Below, piece by piece: positions 1 to 6,349 of a stretch of 9,469 nt of DNA. Positions within the stretch are counted from its first letter, which is position 1. Every line of letters begins with the position of its first letter. The stretch comes from UBA7803 sp041686955. GTDB lineage: Bacteria; Pseudomonadota; Gammaproteobacteria; Pseudomonadales; Azotimanducaceae. Location of the stretch: NCBI GenBank assembly GCA_041686955.1, contig JAWLCV010000108.1, forward strand, positions 1 to 9,469, read 5' to 3'. A program made the position numbers and the translations under genes. The notes under the pieces were generated by a model. It was not told the DNA's origin and did no database searches. It saw only the letters and a list, made by a program, of their open reading frames with translations.

Positions 1-43
1 CAGTTCCCTCCGTATCACTCTCCGAGCGCAGCAGGAGACCCGG

Positions 44-307
44 ATGAGACGGAAAGAGATCGGCGAAGACCTGATGAAGGACAACGAGCAGTACCGGAAG
101 CTCCGGGACGCCTCCGGCGGGCGCACCACGCCGCGGGAGCCCCCGTCCCGGCAGAGCCCCGAGCGAGGGGGCTACGGCCGCCCCGAGTACGAGCGCTGGA
201 CCTTCGAGGAGCTGGTCGCGCACGCGAAGCGTCTGGAGCTCCCCGAGCCGGAGCAGCAGTCGCGGGAGGACCTCATCGACGCGCTGGTGGAACGGGAGCT
301 CAGGTAG
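44..307 (+). CDS. Small Rho N-terminal (Rho_N) domain protein
   Basis: An 87-residue soluble protein. The first 50 residues are charged and rich in Pro, Arg and Gly and look disordered. Residues 52-86 form a compact helical segment (WTFEELVAHAKRLELP, then SREDLIDALVE). It matches the helix-extended-loop-helix Rho_N pattern of an 'eeLv..Ak.lel' helix followed by a 'reeLidal' helix. In transcription terminator Rho this module precedes the RNA-binding fold, and free-standing copies occur in small bacterial proteins of mostly unknown role. The ATG at 44 is chosen because AGGAG lies at 33-37, six bases upstream; a second in-frame ATG at 74 has only a weak GAAGAC upstream. It ends six bases before the convergent PEBP gene. 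A nucleic-acid-binding role is an inference from the domain only, and no partner is visible. Confidence 0.85.
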   Translation: MRRKEIGEDLMKDNEQYRKLRDASGGRTTPREPPSRQSPERGGYGRPEYERWTFEELVAHAKRLELPEPEQQSREDLIDALVERELR

Positions 308-313
308 GCCGGC

Positions 314-790
314 TCAGGTCCGCTCGTAGGTGCCTACCAGCCGGTTCATGGCCACCACGTCCGGCTCCACCTTCTCGAGCAGCTCCCACAGCCCGAGTCC
401 CGGCTCGAGCTGGGTGTCGGTGCCGAGCGCGAGCACCCAGAAGTAGTAGTGGTGCGGGCCGTGGCCGTTCGGCGGCATGGGTCCGCCGTAGCCGGTCTTG
501 CCGAAGTCGTTGCGCCCGGCGGTGTAACCGGTCACCCCTTCCGGCAGCTCGTTCACCGAGCCGGGGATGTTGTAGAGCACCCAATGCACGAAGCCGTAGT
601 GCCCGGGGGTCACCAGCGGCGCGTCCGGGTCGTGGCAGATCACCGCAAACGCCTTCGCCTTGTCCGGCGCGCCCGACCAGGCCAGCGCCGGCGACACGTC
701 GTCACCTTCACCGGTGTGCTTGCTCGGAATGGCACCGCCCGCTCGGAACGCCGGGCTGGTGAGCTGCATGTCGGAGAGTGCGAATCCCAT
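314..790 (-). CDS. YbhB/YbcL-type PEBP (Raf kinase inhibitor-like) family protein
   Basis: A 158-residue protein, full length for the bacterial phosphatidylethanolamine-binding protein family. The hallmark motifs are present in order: DPDAP at 54-58, the GHYGFVHWVLYNIP stretch at 63-76, and the GYGGPMPPNGHGPHHYYF region at 100-117, which lines the family's anion/ligand pocket. There is no signal peptide, so it is probably cytoplasmic. E. coli YbhB and YbcL belong to this family; their cellular roles are poorly defined. A perfect AGGAGG at 795-800 (minus strand) lies four bases before the ATG. The gene sits 74 bases downstream of the RNase Z-like gene on the same strand, so it may share its transcript, although an imperfect inverted repeat (814-840) lies between them. 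Family assignment is secure; function is not. Confidence 0.95.
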   Translation of the reverse strand: MGFALSDMQLTSPAFRAGGAIPSKHTGEGDDVSPALAWSGAPDKAKAFAVICHDPDAPLVTPGHYGFVHWVLYNIPGSVNELPEGVTGYTAGRNDFGKTGYGGPMPPNGHGPHHYYFWVLALGTDTQLEPGLGLWELLEKVEPDVVAMNRLVGTYERT

Positions 791-813
791 GTGTCCTCCT
801 GTGATGTGGGTTT

Positions 814-840
814 CCGTGTGCGGCCGTTATCGTCGCACGG
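814..840 (-). other. Imperfect inverted repeat between RNase Z-like and PEBP genes
   Basis: CCGTGTGCG (814-822) and CGCACGG (834-840) can pair with a two-base bulge around an 11-base loop, in the 74-base spacer between two minus-strand genes. No T-run follows on the minus strand, so it is not a standard intrinsic terminator. It could be an mRNA structure that partly uncouples the two genes, or chance in GC-rich DNA. Confidence 0.25.
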
Positions 841-864
841 GCCCGGGCGCACCTCCACCGGCCG

Positions 865-1904
865 TCAGCCCGGCGGAGGCCGGGGCTGGGCTCCCAGCAC
901 GTGGTGCTCCAGCGGCGTGCCCCGGCACACCTCCAGGAGCTCGTCGTACACCGCCCAGGGCTCGTGGGCGTAGCGCCGCGAAAAGTGCATGGGCAGAAGC
1001 CGCGCCGCGCCCGCCGCCAGGGCGATCTCGGCGCACGCCCGGGTGGTGAGGTGCTGGGTCTTCAGCGCCTGGTCACGGTCCGCGTTTCTGAACGTGCTCT
1101 CGCACACCAGCAGGTCCGCGCCTCGGGCGAGCCCTGCCAGGGAGCGGCGATTGCTCTCGGTGTCGGCCAGATCGGTGGCATACACCAGCCTGGTTCCCGC
1201 GGTGTGCTCCACCAGCGTCTCGCCGAGTCCCTGCACGGGGGCCCGGCGGCCGTCCGGCAGGGTCACCTCGGCATTCATCCGCCCGGCGGCGAGATGCGCC
1301 TTGAGCTCGGCGATCCAGCGCCCGGTGCCGAGGCCGAGCGCCGCCAGCCGCTCCTTGCGCACACGCACGGTGTCCGCCAGCGTCAGCGCGTAGGCCAGCA
1401 CCGGAATCCGGTGATCCAGCTCCACACAGCGCACCGTCATGTCCCGCCCTTCGAGCAGCACGCCGTCGCGGATGGGCTGGCTCTCCAGCGGCTGCGGCGT
1501 GCGCCCCGGCTGGATTCGCGTCCAGCGCAGCACGTCGTCCTCCAACTCCGCCACCCGGAACTCCGGGCCGGCGTCGCCGATCCGGTCCCAGCGAAAGCCG
1601 TTGACGAATGCCGCCACGTGATCGCGAATGCCCCCGGGACCGTAGATCCGGCAGGCAGGAAGTCCTCCGGAGAGGCGGGCACGCAGCAGACTAACGAAGC
1701 CGCCGATGTGGTCCAGATGGGCGTGGGATACGAACACCGCCTCCACCCGGTGCAGGGCCTTCGGTGACAGCGCGGAGGCGTCACCGAGATCGAACAGCAG
1801 ACCGTGGCGCCGATTCGCCAGGCGCAGTTCGAGCAGCGGGTCGCCGAAGACGCCGTTCGCCAGGTTGAGGGTGAGCGTCCCCACCTTCACCGTGAGGCTC
1901 GCCG
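865..1904 (-). CDS. RNase Z-like metallo-beta-lactamase-fold nuclease (5' end lost in the assembly gap)
   Basis: 345 readable residues, from the gap edge to the TGA at 865-867. It carries the full set of RNase Z (tRNA 3'-endonuclease, ElaC/RNase BN) metal ligands. Counting from the first complete codon (1902), these are HxHxDH at 60-65 (SHAHLDH), H164 in ELDHRIPVLAYAL, D244 in YATD, H284 in QHLTTR and H306 in MHFSRRY. The 'HLTTRAC' and 'HFSRRY' motifs are characteristic of RNase Z rather than of general MBL hydrolases. The fold start (TVKVGTLTLNLANGVFGDP) lies just after the gap, so only a short N-terminal part is missing, or the protein is fused to the upstream kinase. No ATG is visible; GTG codons at 1891 and 1885 (minus strand) are possible starts without a clear ribosome site. 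Known RNase Z enzymes cut pre-tRNA 3' trailers. This divergent member may process tRNA or another RNA. Confidence 0.9.
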
Positions 1905-2040
1905 NNNNNNNNNNNNNNNNNNNNNNNNNNNNNNNNNNNNNNNNNNNNNNNNNNNNNNNNNNNNNNNNNNNNNNNNNNNNNNNNNNNNNNNNNNNNNNNN
2001 NNNNATGGCTCGCCGGATGGCTCGCCGAATGGCTGCGTCG
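1895..2040 (-). repeat. 12-base tandem repeat interrupted by the assembly gap
   Basis: Right of the gap the plus strand reads ATGGCTCGCCGG (2005-2016) and ATGGCTCGCCGA (2017-2028), then a degenerate copy ATGGCTGCGTCG (2029-2040). Left of the gap AGGCTCGCCG (1895-1904) matches the end of the same unit. On the minus strand the units read AGC CAT CCG/TCG GCG, giving the tetrapeptide Ser-His-Pro/Ser-Ala. The unit is a multiple of three and contains no stop in the minus-strand frame, so copy-number change would keep the frame. Such a repeat is also a likely cause of the assembly break. The true copy number is unknown. Confidence 0.75.
1905..2004. other. Assembly gap (100 N)
   Basis: A run of exactly 100 N, the usual placeholder for a scaffold gap of unknown size. 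It lies within the 12-base repeat and hides the junction between the kinase-like and RNase Z-like coding sequences. Any reading frame drawn across it is not evidence of continuity, and the placeholder length should not be taken as the real distance. Confidence 0.95.
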
Positions 2041-2973
2041 CGCTGGCACCGCGGACGTCAACTGCTCGGCGGGCAGCCGGCCCACGGGCGGGGCGGTGAC
2101 CAGACGGCCCCGGCCATCGCGGACCGCATCGCGCACCAGCAGGGTCTGGGGGTCATCGCCCACGGCGTCGGCGTTTCGCGACGCCAGCCGCACCGTCAGC
2201 CGGCCGCCGCGTAATCGCTGTACCTCGCCCATGCGGATGCCCTCGGCGCCGTGCAGCAGGGCGATCTGCCGGCCGCGCCAGGCGTCTTCGACATCGGCCG
2301 GCGGCGCGGTACCGACCAGGGCGAGCCGCTCGAGGGTCAGCTCGCGTACCTCGGCATCCCGAAGCCAGCGGTCCCACAGCCGGGTGCGCTGCAGGACGCG
2401 CTCCGCCTGGGAGGGACGCCGCGCCGCCGGGGCTGCGGACACCAGGAACGATGCGCCGCGCCAGGCCTGGAGCTCAGGCAGCAGAGGAACCGCCTCCCCC
2501 TTGCGGGTCAGCATCACCACCGAGTGCACCGCCGTGGCTTCGCACAGAGCCTGAAGCAGCTCGGCGCCCGCGACGCCCCGCACCACCCCGGGCGCATCCA
2601 CGATGAGAGGATCGTCCCCCGCCTCGCCCGCCAGCCGGGCCACCGCCTGGGCCAGCGGCAGGCGGAAGCGGCCGGCGTCCAGGGTGCACAACGGCGCGAG
2701 GCGGATACAGCGCCAGCCGGTGCCCTGCCAGTCCCCCAGGCACACGGCCCCCGGCACGCCGAACGCCGGAGATCCCGGGTCCGCGCCGATACACAGGGGC
2801 CGCCGCAGACGCTGCGCAAGGGCCTCGCCCAGGCGTGCGGCGAGGGTGGACTTGCCGGTGCCCATGGCGCCGAACAGAAGCACCCGGGGACCGGCCTCGA
2901 GCAGCCGCGCCGGCAGGCTCGGGTCGTCCCAGGGGAGCGGCTGCGGGCGCTCAACCACGGCGCCCGGTGGCAC
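2005..2973 (-). CDS. Clp1/Grc3-like polynucleotide 5'-kinase family P-loop protein (3' end in the gap)
   Basis: About 320 residues before the gap. From the GTG at 2973 there is a Walker A loop (GAMGTGKST, residues 35-43) and the acidic motif GADPGSPAFGVPG (63-75), like the 'DxDxGQ...PG' motif of Clp1/Grc3/Nol9. Next comes VDAPGVVRGVAGAELLQAL (125-143), matching the 'WVxGxGxELL' lid motif of those kinases. A C-terminal part (GRQIALLHGAEGIRMGEV) resembles the small beta domain that follows in Clp1-type proteins. Eukaryotic and archaeal members phosphorylate RNA 5'-OH ends; I recall bacterial relatives annotated only as Clp1 family. No upstream ATG exists. GTG starts are possible at 3033 (AGGA six bases upstream, but overlapping pbpG by 28 bases), 2973 or 2958; 2973 is chosen to avoid the divergent overlap, and the choice is weak. 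The frame runs stop-free into a Ser-His-Pro-Ala repeat and the gap, so fusion to the RNase Z-like protein is possible. Kinase activity is inferred. Confidence 0.8.
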
Positions 2974-2975
2974 CC

Positions 2976-2993
2976 CTACCGGAAACCCGGTAG
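2976..2993. promoter_or_regulatory. Perfect inverted repeat between pbpG and the kinase gene, candidate operator
   Basis: CTACCGG (2976-2982), a four-base AAAC centre, then CCGGTAG (2987-2993): seven perfectly paired bases on each side in the narrow divergent region. It ends 12 bases before the pbpG ATG and starts three bases from the kinase GTG at 2973. It could bind a dimeric regulator of both genes or form an RNA hairpin. A TAGATT (2991-2996) overlapping its right arm is a poor -10 candidate for pbpG. No regulator gene lies nearby. Symmetry is seen; function is a guess. Confidence 0.4.
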
Positions 2994-3005
2994 ATTGCCG
3001 TTCCC

Positions 3006-3926
3006 ATGAAGCGGTTACTCCTGGCTCTGCCACTGCTGTTCCTGCTGGCCGGCACGGCCCGCGGCGCCGATCCGGCCTCCGCCGACACAGCCCGTCTGCA
3101 ACTCGCTTCCGTCAACGCCATGGTCACCGACCTGGAATCCGGAGAGGTACTGTACGCCAAACACGCGGATCTGCCGGTGCCCATCGCTTCGGTGACCAAG
3201 CTGATGACCGCCGTGGTGGTCCTGGACGGCGGCCAACCCCTGGACGAGTGGCTGCCGGTGGTGGACTGGCACAGCGAGCTGGACAAGAACGCCTACTCCC
3301 GGCTGCGCATCGGCTCTCAGGCACGGCGCAGCGAGCTGCTGCGCATCGCCCTCATGTCCTCCGAGAACCTGGCCACCCACGTGCTCGCTCACCACTATCC
3401 CGGCGGCGACGCGGGCTTCGTCGCGGCCATGAACGCCAAGGCGCGGGCGCTGGATATGAGCCGCACCCGGTTCGTCGACCCGGCCGGGCTGTCACCGGAG
3501 AACCGGGCCTCCGCCGCGGATCTGGCCACCCTGGTGCGGGCCGCCTACGGCTACCCGCAGATTCGCGAGTTCACCACTGCGTATCAGCATCGGGCGCAAT
3601 TCCGCGGCCCTCGCTACACCCTGCCCTACGGCAACACCAATCCGCTGGTCGCCAGCTCGCGGTGGGATCTGGAGCTCAGCAAGACCGGCTACCTGACCGA
3701 GGCCGGGCGCTGTCTGGTGCTGGTCACCCGCGTCGGCGGCCGGCCGGTGGGCATGGTGCTGCTGAACTCGTTCGGCACCCGCACGCCGCTGGGCGACGCC
3801 GGACGGGTGCGCCGCTGGCTCACCACCGGCGAGGGCGGCACGGTGGCCGGCCCTGCCCTGGAATACGAGCGGCGCATGTCCCGGGCCATTCTGGTGAAGG
3901 GCGGCCACCCCGCCGCGGGGGAGTGA
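3006..3926 (+). CDS. pbpG: D-alanyl-D-alanine endopeptidase (PBP7/PbpG type, peptidase family S11)
   Basis: A 306-residue secreted penicillin-binding protein. Residues 1-20 form a signal peptide (KR, then a Leu-rich core, ending in TARG), so it acts in the periplasm. The active-site signatures are all present: SVTK at 62-65 with the nucleophilic Ser62 and Lys65, SEN at 119-121, and KTG at 226-228. Family members cut D-Ala-meso-diaminopimelate cross-links in peptidoglycan during wall remodelling. Length matches E. coli PbpG, with no extra C-terminal domain and no membrane anchor. The ATG at 3006 is the only start that gives the complete signal peptide. There is no good Shine-Dalgarno sequence, only GGTAG at 2989-2993 inside an inverted repeat, 12 bases upstream. 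It is divergent from the kinase-like gene and converges on a small gene ten bases away. Confidence 0.95.
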   Translation: MKRLLLALPLLFLLAGTARGADPASADTARLQLASVNAMVTDLESGEVLYAKHADLPVPIASVTKLMTAVVVLDGGQPLDEWLPVVDWHSELDKNAYSRLRIGSQARRSELLRIALMSSENLATHVLAHHYPGGDAGFVAAMNAKARALDMSRTRFVDPAGLSPENRASAADLATLVRAAYGYPQIREFTTAYQHRAQFRGPRYTLPYGNTNPLVASSRWDLELSKTGYLTEAGRCLVLVTRVGGRPVGMVLLNSFGTRTPLGDAGRVRRWLTTGEGGTVAGPALEYERRMSRAILVKGGHPAAGE

Positions 3927-3936
3927 CCGCCCGGGC

Positions 3937-4164
3937 TCAGTCGTCCGCCTCGGTGGGACGGTCGTAGTCGCGGTGAACCTCCGGGTCGAGTTCCTTGGCC
4001 CGCCGCCGGCCCTTGCGCTCTGCCTCCTCCGCTTCCGTGGAGTCCTGCTCCCGGGCCTTCTTCGCCGCCTCCTCCACGCGTCCGGACTCGACGAACTCGC
4101 GGGTGCGCTCCCGGTAATGCCGATCCGCCTCGCGATCGCCCTCGCCGCCCTTGCTCTTGGCCAT
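3937..4164 (-). CDS. Small highly charged hypothetical protein
   Basis: A 75-residue protein rich in Glu, Arg, Lys and Asp, with almost no aromatic or hydrophobic core. It has no Cys, signal peptide or membrane segment. The pattern GEGDREADRHYRERTREFVESG, then 'RVEEAAKKARE', resembles small proteobacterial proteins with a 'GEGn..AdreY...t..FvesGrve..A..A' layout, which I recall as uncharacterised. A helical or partly disordered charged protein is likely. GAGGA (complement of 4171-4175) precedes the ATG by six bases, which supports a real start. It converges on pbpG with ten bases between them and lies 77 bases downstream of the reductase gene on the same strand. The function is unknown. Confidence 0.75.
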   Translation of the reverse strand: MAKSKGGEGDREADRHYRERTREFVESGRVEEAAKKAREQDSTEAEEAERKGRRRAKELDPEVHRDYDRPTEADD

Positions 4165-4241
4165 GCTCGATCCTCGTTACTGCTTCGGTGCCCTGGTTCG
4201 TGCAATCTTCGTGCACACCGGGCACCCGGCGGGCAGCGAGG

Positions 4242-5039
4242 TCAGGCCAGCACCGAGCCGCCGTCGCAGCGGATCACCTCGCCGACCGTGTAAGCCCCGG
4301 CCCGGGAGCAGAGAAACAGCGCGACGCCGGCGATGTCTTCCGGAGTGCCCACCCGGCCTCGCGGGTTGGCCCGCCCCACCGCGTCCCAGTCCGTCCCTTC
4401 CACGTCACCGCCACCGCCGACCCCGGTGCTCAGCATCCAGGTGGGAAACGGCCCCGGTGCGATGGCGTTCACCAGGATGTGCTCCTTGACCAGATGCGCG
4501 GCCAGAACCCGGGTGAGATGGTGCACGGCCGCCTTGGAGGGCCCGTAGGAGAAGGTGTCGAACACCGGCACCCGCAGCCCGTCGATGGAGCCCACGTTCA
4601 CCACCCGGGCCGGGTCCTCGGCCGAGGCCGCCTGGCGCAGCAGCGGCAGCAGCTTCTGGGTGAGAAAGAAGACGCCCTTCACGTTGGTATCCATCACCTT
4701 GTCCCAGCCAACCTCGGGGAACTCGTCCAGAGGCGCGCCCCAGGACACCCCGGCGTTGTTCACAAGGATGTCCAGCCGCGACTCCCGCTCGGCCAGCTCG
4801 TCGGCGAAGCGACGAATGCCCTCCAGCTCCGCCAGGTTGGCGGGAATGGAAATGCACTCCCCGGCGAACTCGTCGCTGAGGCGGCGCGCGGTGGCATCGC
4901 AGACTTCGGCCTTGCGCGAGCTGATGTACACCCGGGCGCCGCTAGCGAGGAAGCCGGCGGCGATCATCTCGCCGATGCCGCGGGATCCGCCGGTGACCAC
5001 CGCCACCTTGCCGGAGATGGAGAACAGGTTTTCGAACAT
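4242..5039 (-). CDS. RhlG-like short-chain dehydrogenase/reductase (SDR)
   Basis: A 265-residue classical SDR. It has the cofactor loop TGGSRGIG at 16-23, NNAG at 94-97, catalytic Ser151, Tyr165 and Lys169 (SYGPSK), and Asn119 of the tetrad. Arg20 and Arg42, after the second strand (YISSRK), point to NADP(H). The stretches LDILVNNAGVSWGAPLDEFP and SAEDPARVVNVGS, with the YGPSKAAVHHLTR segment, closely recall RhlG-type ketoreductases, once linked to rhamnolipid acyl precursors. The true substrate is open: a 3-ketoacyl compound is plausible. The ATG at 5039 is chosen because AGGAG (complement of 5046-5050) lies six bases upstream; the open frame continues to 5186 but would overlap the upstream transporter gene. 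It follows that MFS gene by 37 bases on the same strand, so the two are probably cotranscribed. Confidence 0.95.
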   Translation of the reverse strand: MFENLFSISGKVAVVTGGSRGIGEMIAAGFLASGARVYISSRKAEVCDATARRLSDEFAGECISIPANLAELEGIRRFADELAERESRLDILVNNAGVSWGAPLDEFPEVGWDKVMDTNVKGVFFLTQKLLPLLRQAASAEDPARVVNVGSIDGLRVPVFDTFSYGPSKAAVHHLTRVLAAHLVKEHILVNAIAPGPFPTWMLSTGVGGGGDVEGTDWDAVGRANPRGRVGTPEDIAGVALFLCSRAGAYTVGEVIRCDGGSVLA

Positions 5040-5076
5040 CGATCGCTCCTCGTCGTGTCGTCGTATGAAAAAGGCG

Positions 5077-6273
5077 TCAACCATGCACCAGGCGGGAGCG
5101 CAGGGCCACCGCCAGGGCCGCCAGCGCCAACACCCCCATGGGCAGAATTGCGGCGCCCGGGACGCCGGTGAGATCCGCCAGCGCACCGCCGCCGAGCGGC
5201 ACCAGGAAGCCCAGCAGATAGCCCACGGCGAACATGCCTGCCGCCAGCGGCCCGGCCTGTGCGGGCGGCGCGACCTGGGGCACCAGGCTGACCATCAGAA
5301 TGAGCTGCACGCAGGTGCACAGGCCCAGCAGCAGGGCGGCAGGAAGGAATACCGCCGTACCGCCGAGGCCGATGCCGGCCAGTCCCAGCACCACGCCCCA
5401 GGCCGCCGCCAGCACCGGCCAGCGCCGCCCCACCAGCACCCGGCCCAGCGCCAGCATCGCGAGCGAGCCCACTACCTGGGTGGCGTTGAACCACAACAGC
5501 GTCCGCGCCAGCAGCTCCGACTCCCCCCGGGCAGTCAGCACCGATCCCATGTAGGCGTTGGTGCCGAAGAAGCCGGCGGACGCGGCGCCGAGGACGATAC
5601 CCAGATGCCACACCCGGGGATCGCGCCAGTGACCACGCCGCGCGCCGGTACCGGCCGGCGGCTCCGGCCAGGGCGCCTCACGGTCCGCCAGACGCCGCGC
5701 CAGGCGCTCCCCCAGCGGGATGGCCGCGGCGATGGCCAGAGCCGGCAGCGACCAGGCGACCAGCGCCGCGCGCCAGCTTCCGTCCACCAGCGGCATGACC
5801 CACGGCAGGGTCAGGCCGCCGCCGACGAACTCCCCCATGAGCATGCCGTTCATGTACACCGCGGAGCCGAGGGCCAGACGCCGCGGGCACCAGCGCTGCA
5901 CCAGCACCGGCAGCGCCGGCTGCATGGCCGCCACGCCGAGTCCGAGCAGGGCGGTGGCGACGAGGACCACGCCATACGGAGGCGCGAGCCCGCGGGCGCT
6001 GGAGGCCAGCGCCACCAGCACCAGCGACAGCGCAACGGTGGACGCTGCGCCCAGCCGGGCGATGGCGGCCGCGCCGGGCATGGCCCCCAGCGCCAGCATG
6101 AGCACCGGGACCGTGGTGAGGGCGCCGATCTGCGACTGGTTCAGCGCCAGCTCGGCGCCGATGACGGGGGCGAGTGGCGGCGCCACCAGCATGGGCAGAC
6201 GCAGGTACAGCCCGGCGAGCCAGAGCAGCGCCAGCAGTCCCGCCTGCTCGGCCAGGCTGCTCGGCACGGCCAT
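5077..6273 (-). CDS. MFS transporter, CynX/NimT-like
   Basis: A 398-residue inner-membrane protein with about twelve hydrophobic helices and a hydrophilic central loop around residues 190-220. The start of the fold (LRLPMLVAPPLAPVIGAELALNQSQIGALTTVPV, around 24-57, quoted in part) has the pattern of the cyanate/2-nitroimidazole transporter family: Arg in the first helix, a Pro-rich turn, then 'LTTvPvl'. A second conserved block (MQPALPVLVQRW, then ALGSAVYMNG) lies in helices 4-5. Named family members handle cyanate or nitroimidazole, but most paralogues have unknown substrates and no cyanase lies nearby. The ATG at 6273 has GGGAGAGG a few bases upstream and sits just before the first helix; the TTG at 6309 is a less likely start. 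It is probably the first gene of an operon with the SDR, divergent from yciH. Confidence 0.92.
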   Translation of the reverse strand: MAVPSSLAEQAGLLALLWLAGLYLRLPMLVAPPLAPVIGAELALNQSQIGALTTVPVLMLALGAMPGAAAIARLGAASTVALSLVLVALASSARGLAPPYGVVLVATALLGLGVAAMQPALPVLVQRWCPRRLALGSAVYMNGMLMGEFVGGGLTLPWVMPLVDGSWRAALVAWSLPALAIAAAIPLGERLARRLADREAPWPEPPAGTGARRGHWRDPRVWHLGIVLGAASAGFFGTNAYMGSVLTARGESELLARTLLWFNATQVVGSLAMLALGRVLVGRRWPVLAAAWGVVLGLAGIGLGGTAVFLPAALLLGLCTCVQLILMVSLVPQVAPPAQAGPLAAGMFAVGYLLGFLVPLGGGALADLTGVPGAAILPMGVLALAALAVALRSRLVHG

Positions 6274-6287
6274 CTCCACCCTCTCCC

Positions 6288-6317
6288 TTGCGGTCACCCC
6301 GGGCTCCAACCTAAAGT
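6288..6317 (+). promoter_or_regulatory. Weak sigma70-like promoter candidate for yciH
   Basis: TTGCGG (6288-6293), 18 bases, then TAAAGT (6312-6317), in the 76-base divergent region between the CynX-like transporter and yciH. The matches to TTGACA and TATAAT are three of six and four of six, so this is only a positional candidate. Confidence 0.22.
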
Positions 6318-6349
6318 CCGGGCCATCCTAGCAGGACCGCCGGCACGAG

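Noticed and set aside
1895..2040. CRISPR array or mobile-element end at the gap
   Set aside because: The repeat is 12 bases, directly adjacent without spacers, and lies within a coding frame; there are no cas genes, transposase or target-site duplications.
2968..2985. Sigma54 promoter upstream of pbpG (TGGCAC at 2968-2973)
   Set aside because: The -12 TTGC element is missing at the required spacing; only the -24-like half is present.
865..3033. One continuous 722-residue protein spanning kinase, gap and nuclease
   Set aside because: Continuity depends on translating a 100-N placeholder of unknown true length. It is kept as a hypothesis only, and the two readable parts are annotated separately.
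3927..3936. GCCCGGGC palindrome between pbpG and the small gene as a terminator
   Set aside because: It has no loop and no T-run; an eight-base GC palindrome is expected by chance in DNA this rich in GC.
5040..5186. N-terminal extension of the SDR to 5186
   Set aside because: The extension is Trp/Arg/Cys-rich and overlaps the upstream transporter. The ATG at 5039 has AGGAG at ideal spacing and begins a canonical SDR N-terminus.
6274..6309. TTG start at 6309 for the CynX-like transporter
   Set aside because: It adds a hydrophilic 12-residue leader without a ribosome site. The ATG at 6273 has a purine-rich site upstream and directly precedes the first membrane helix.
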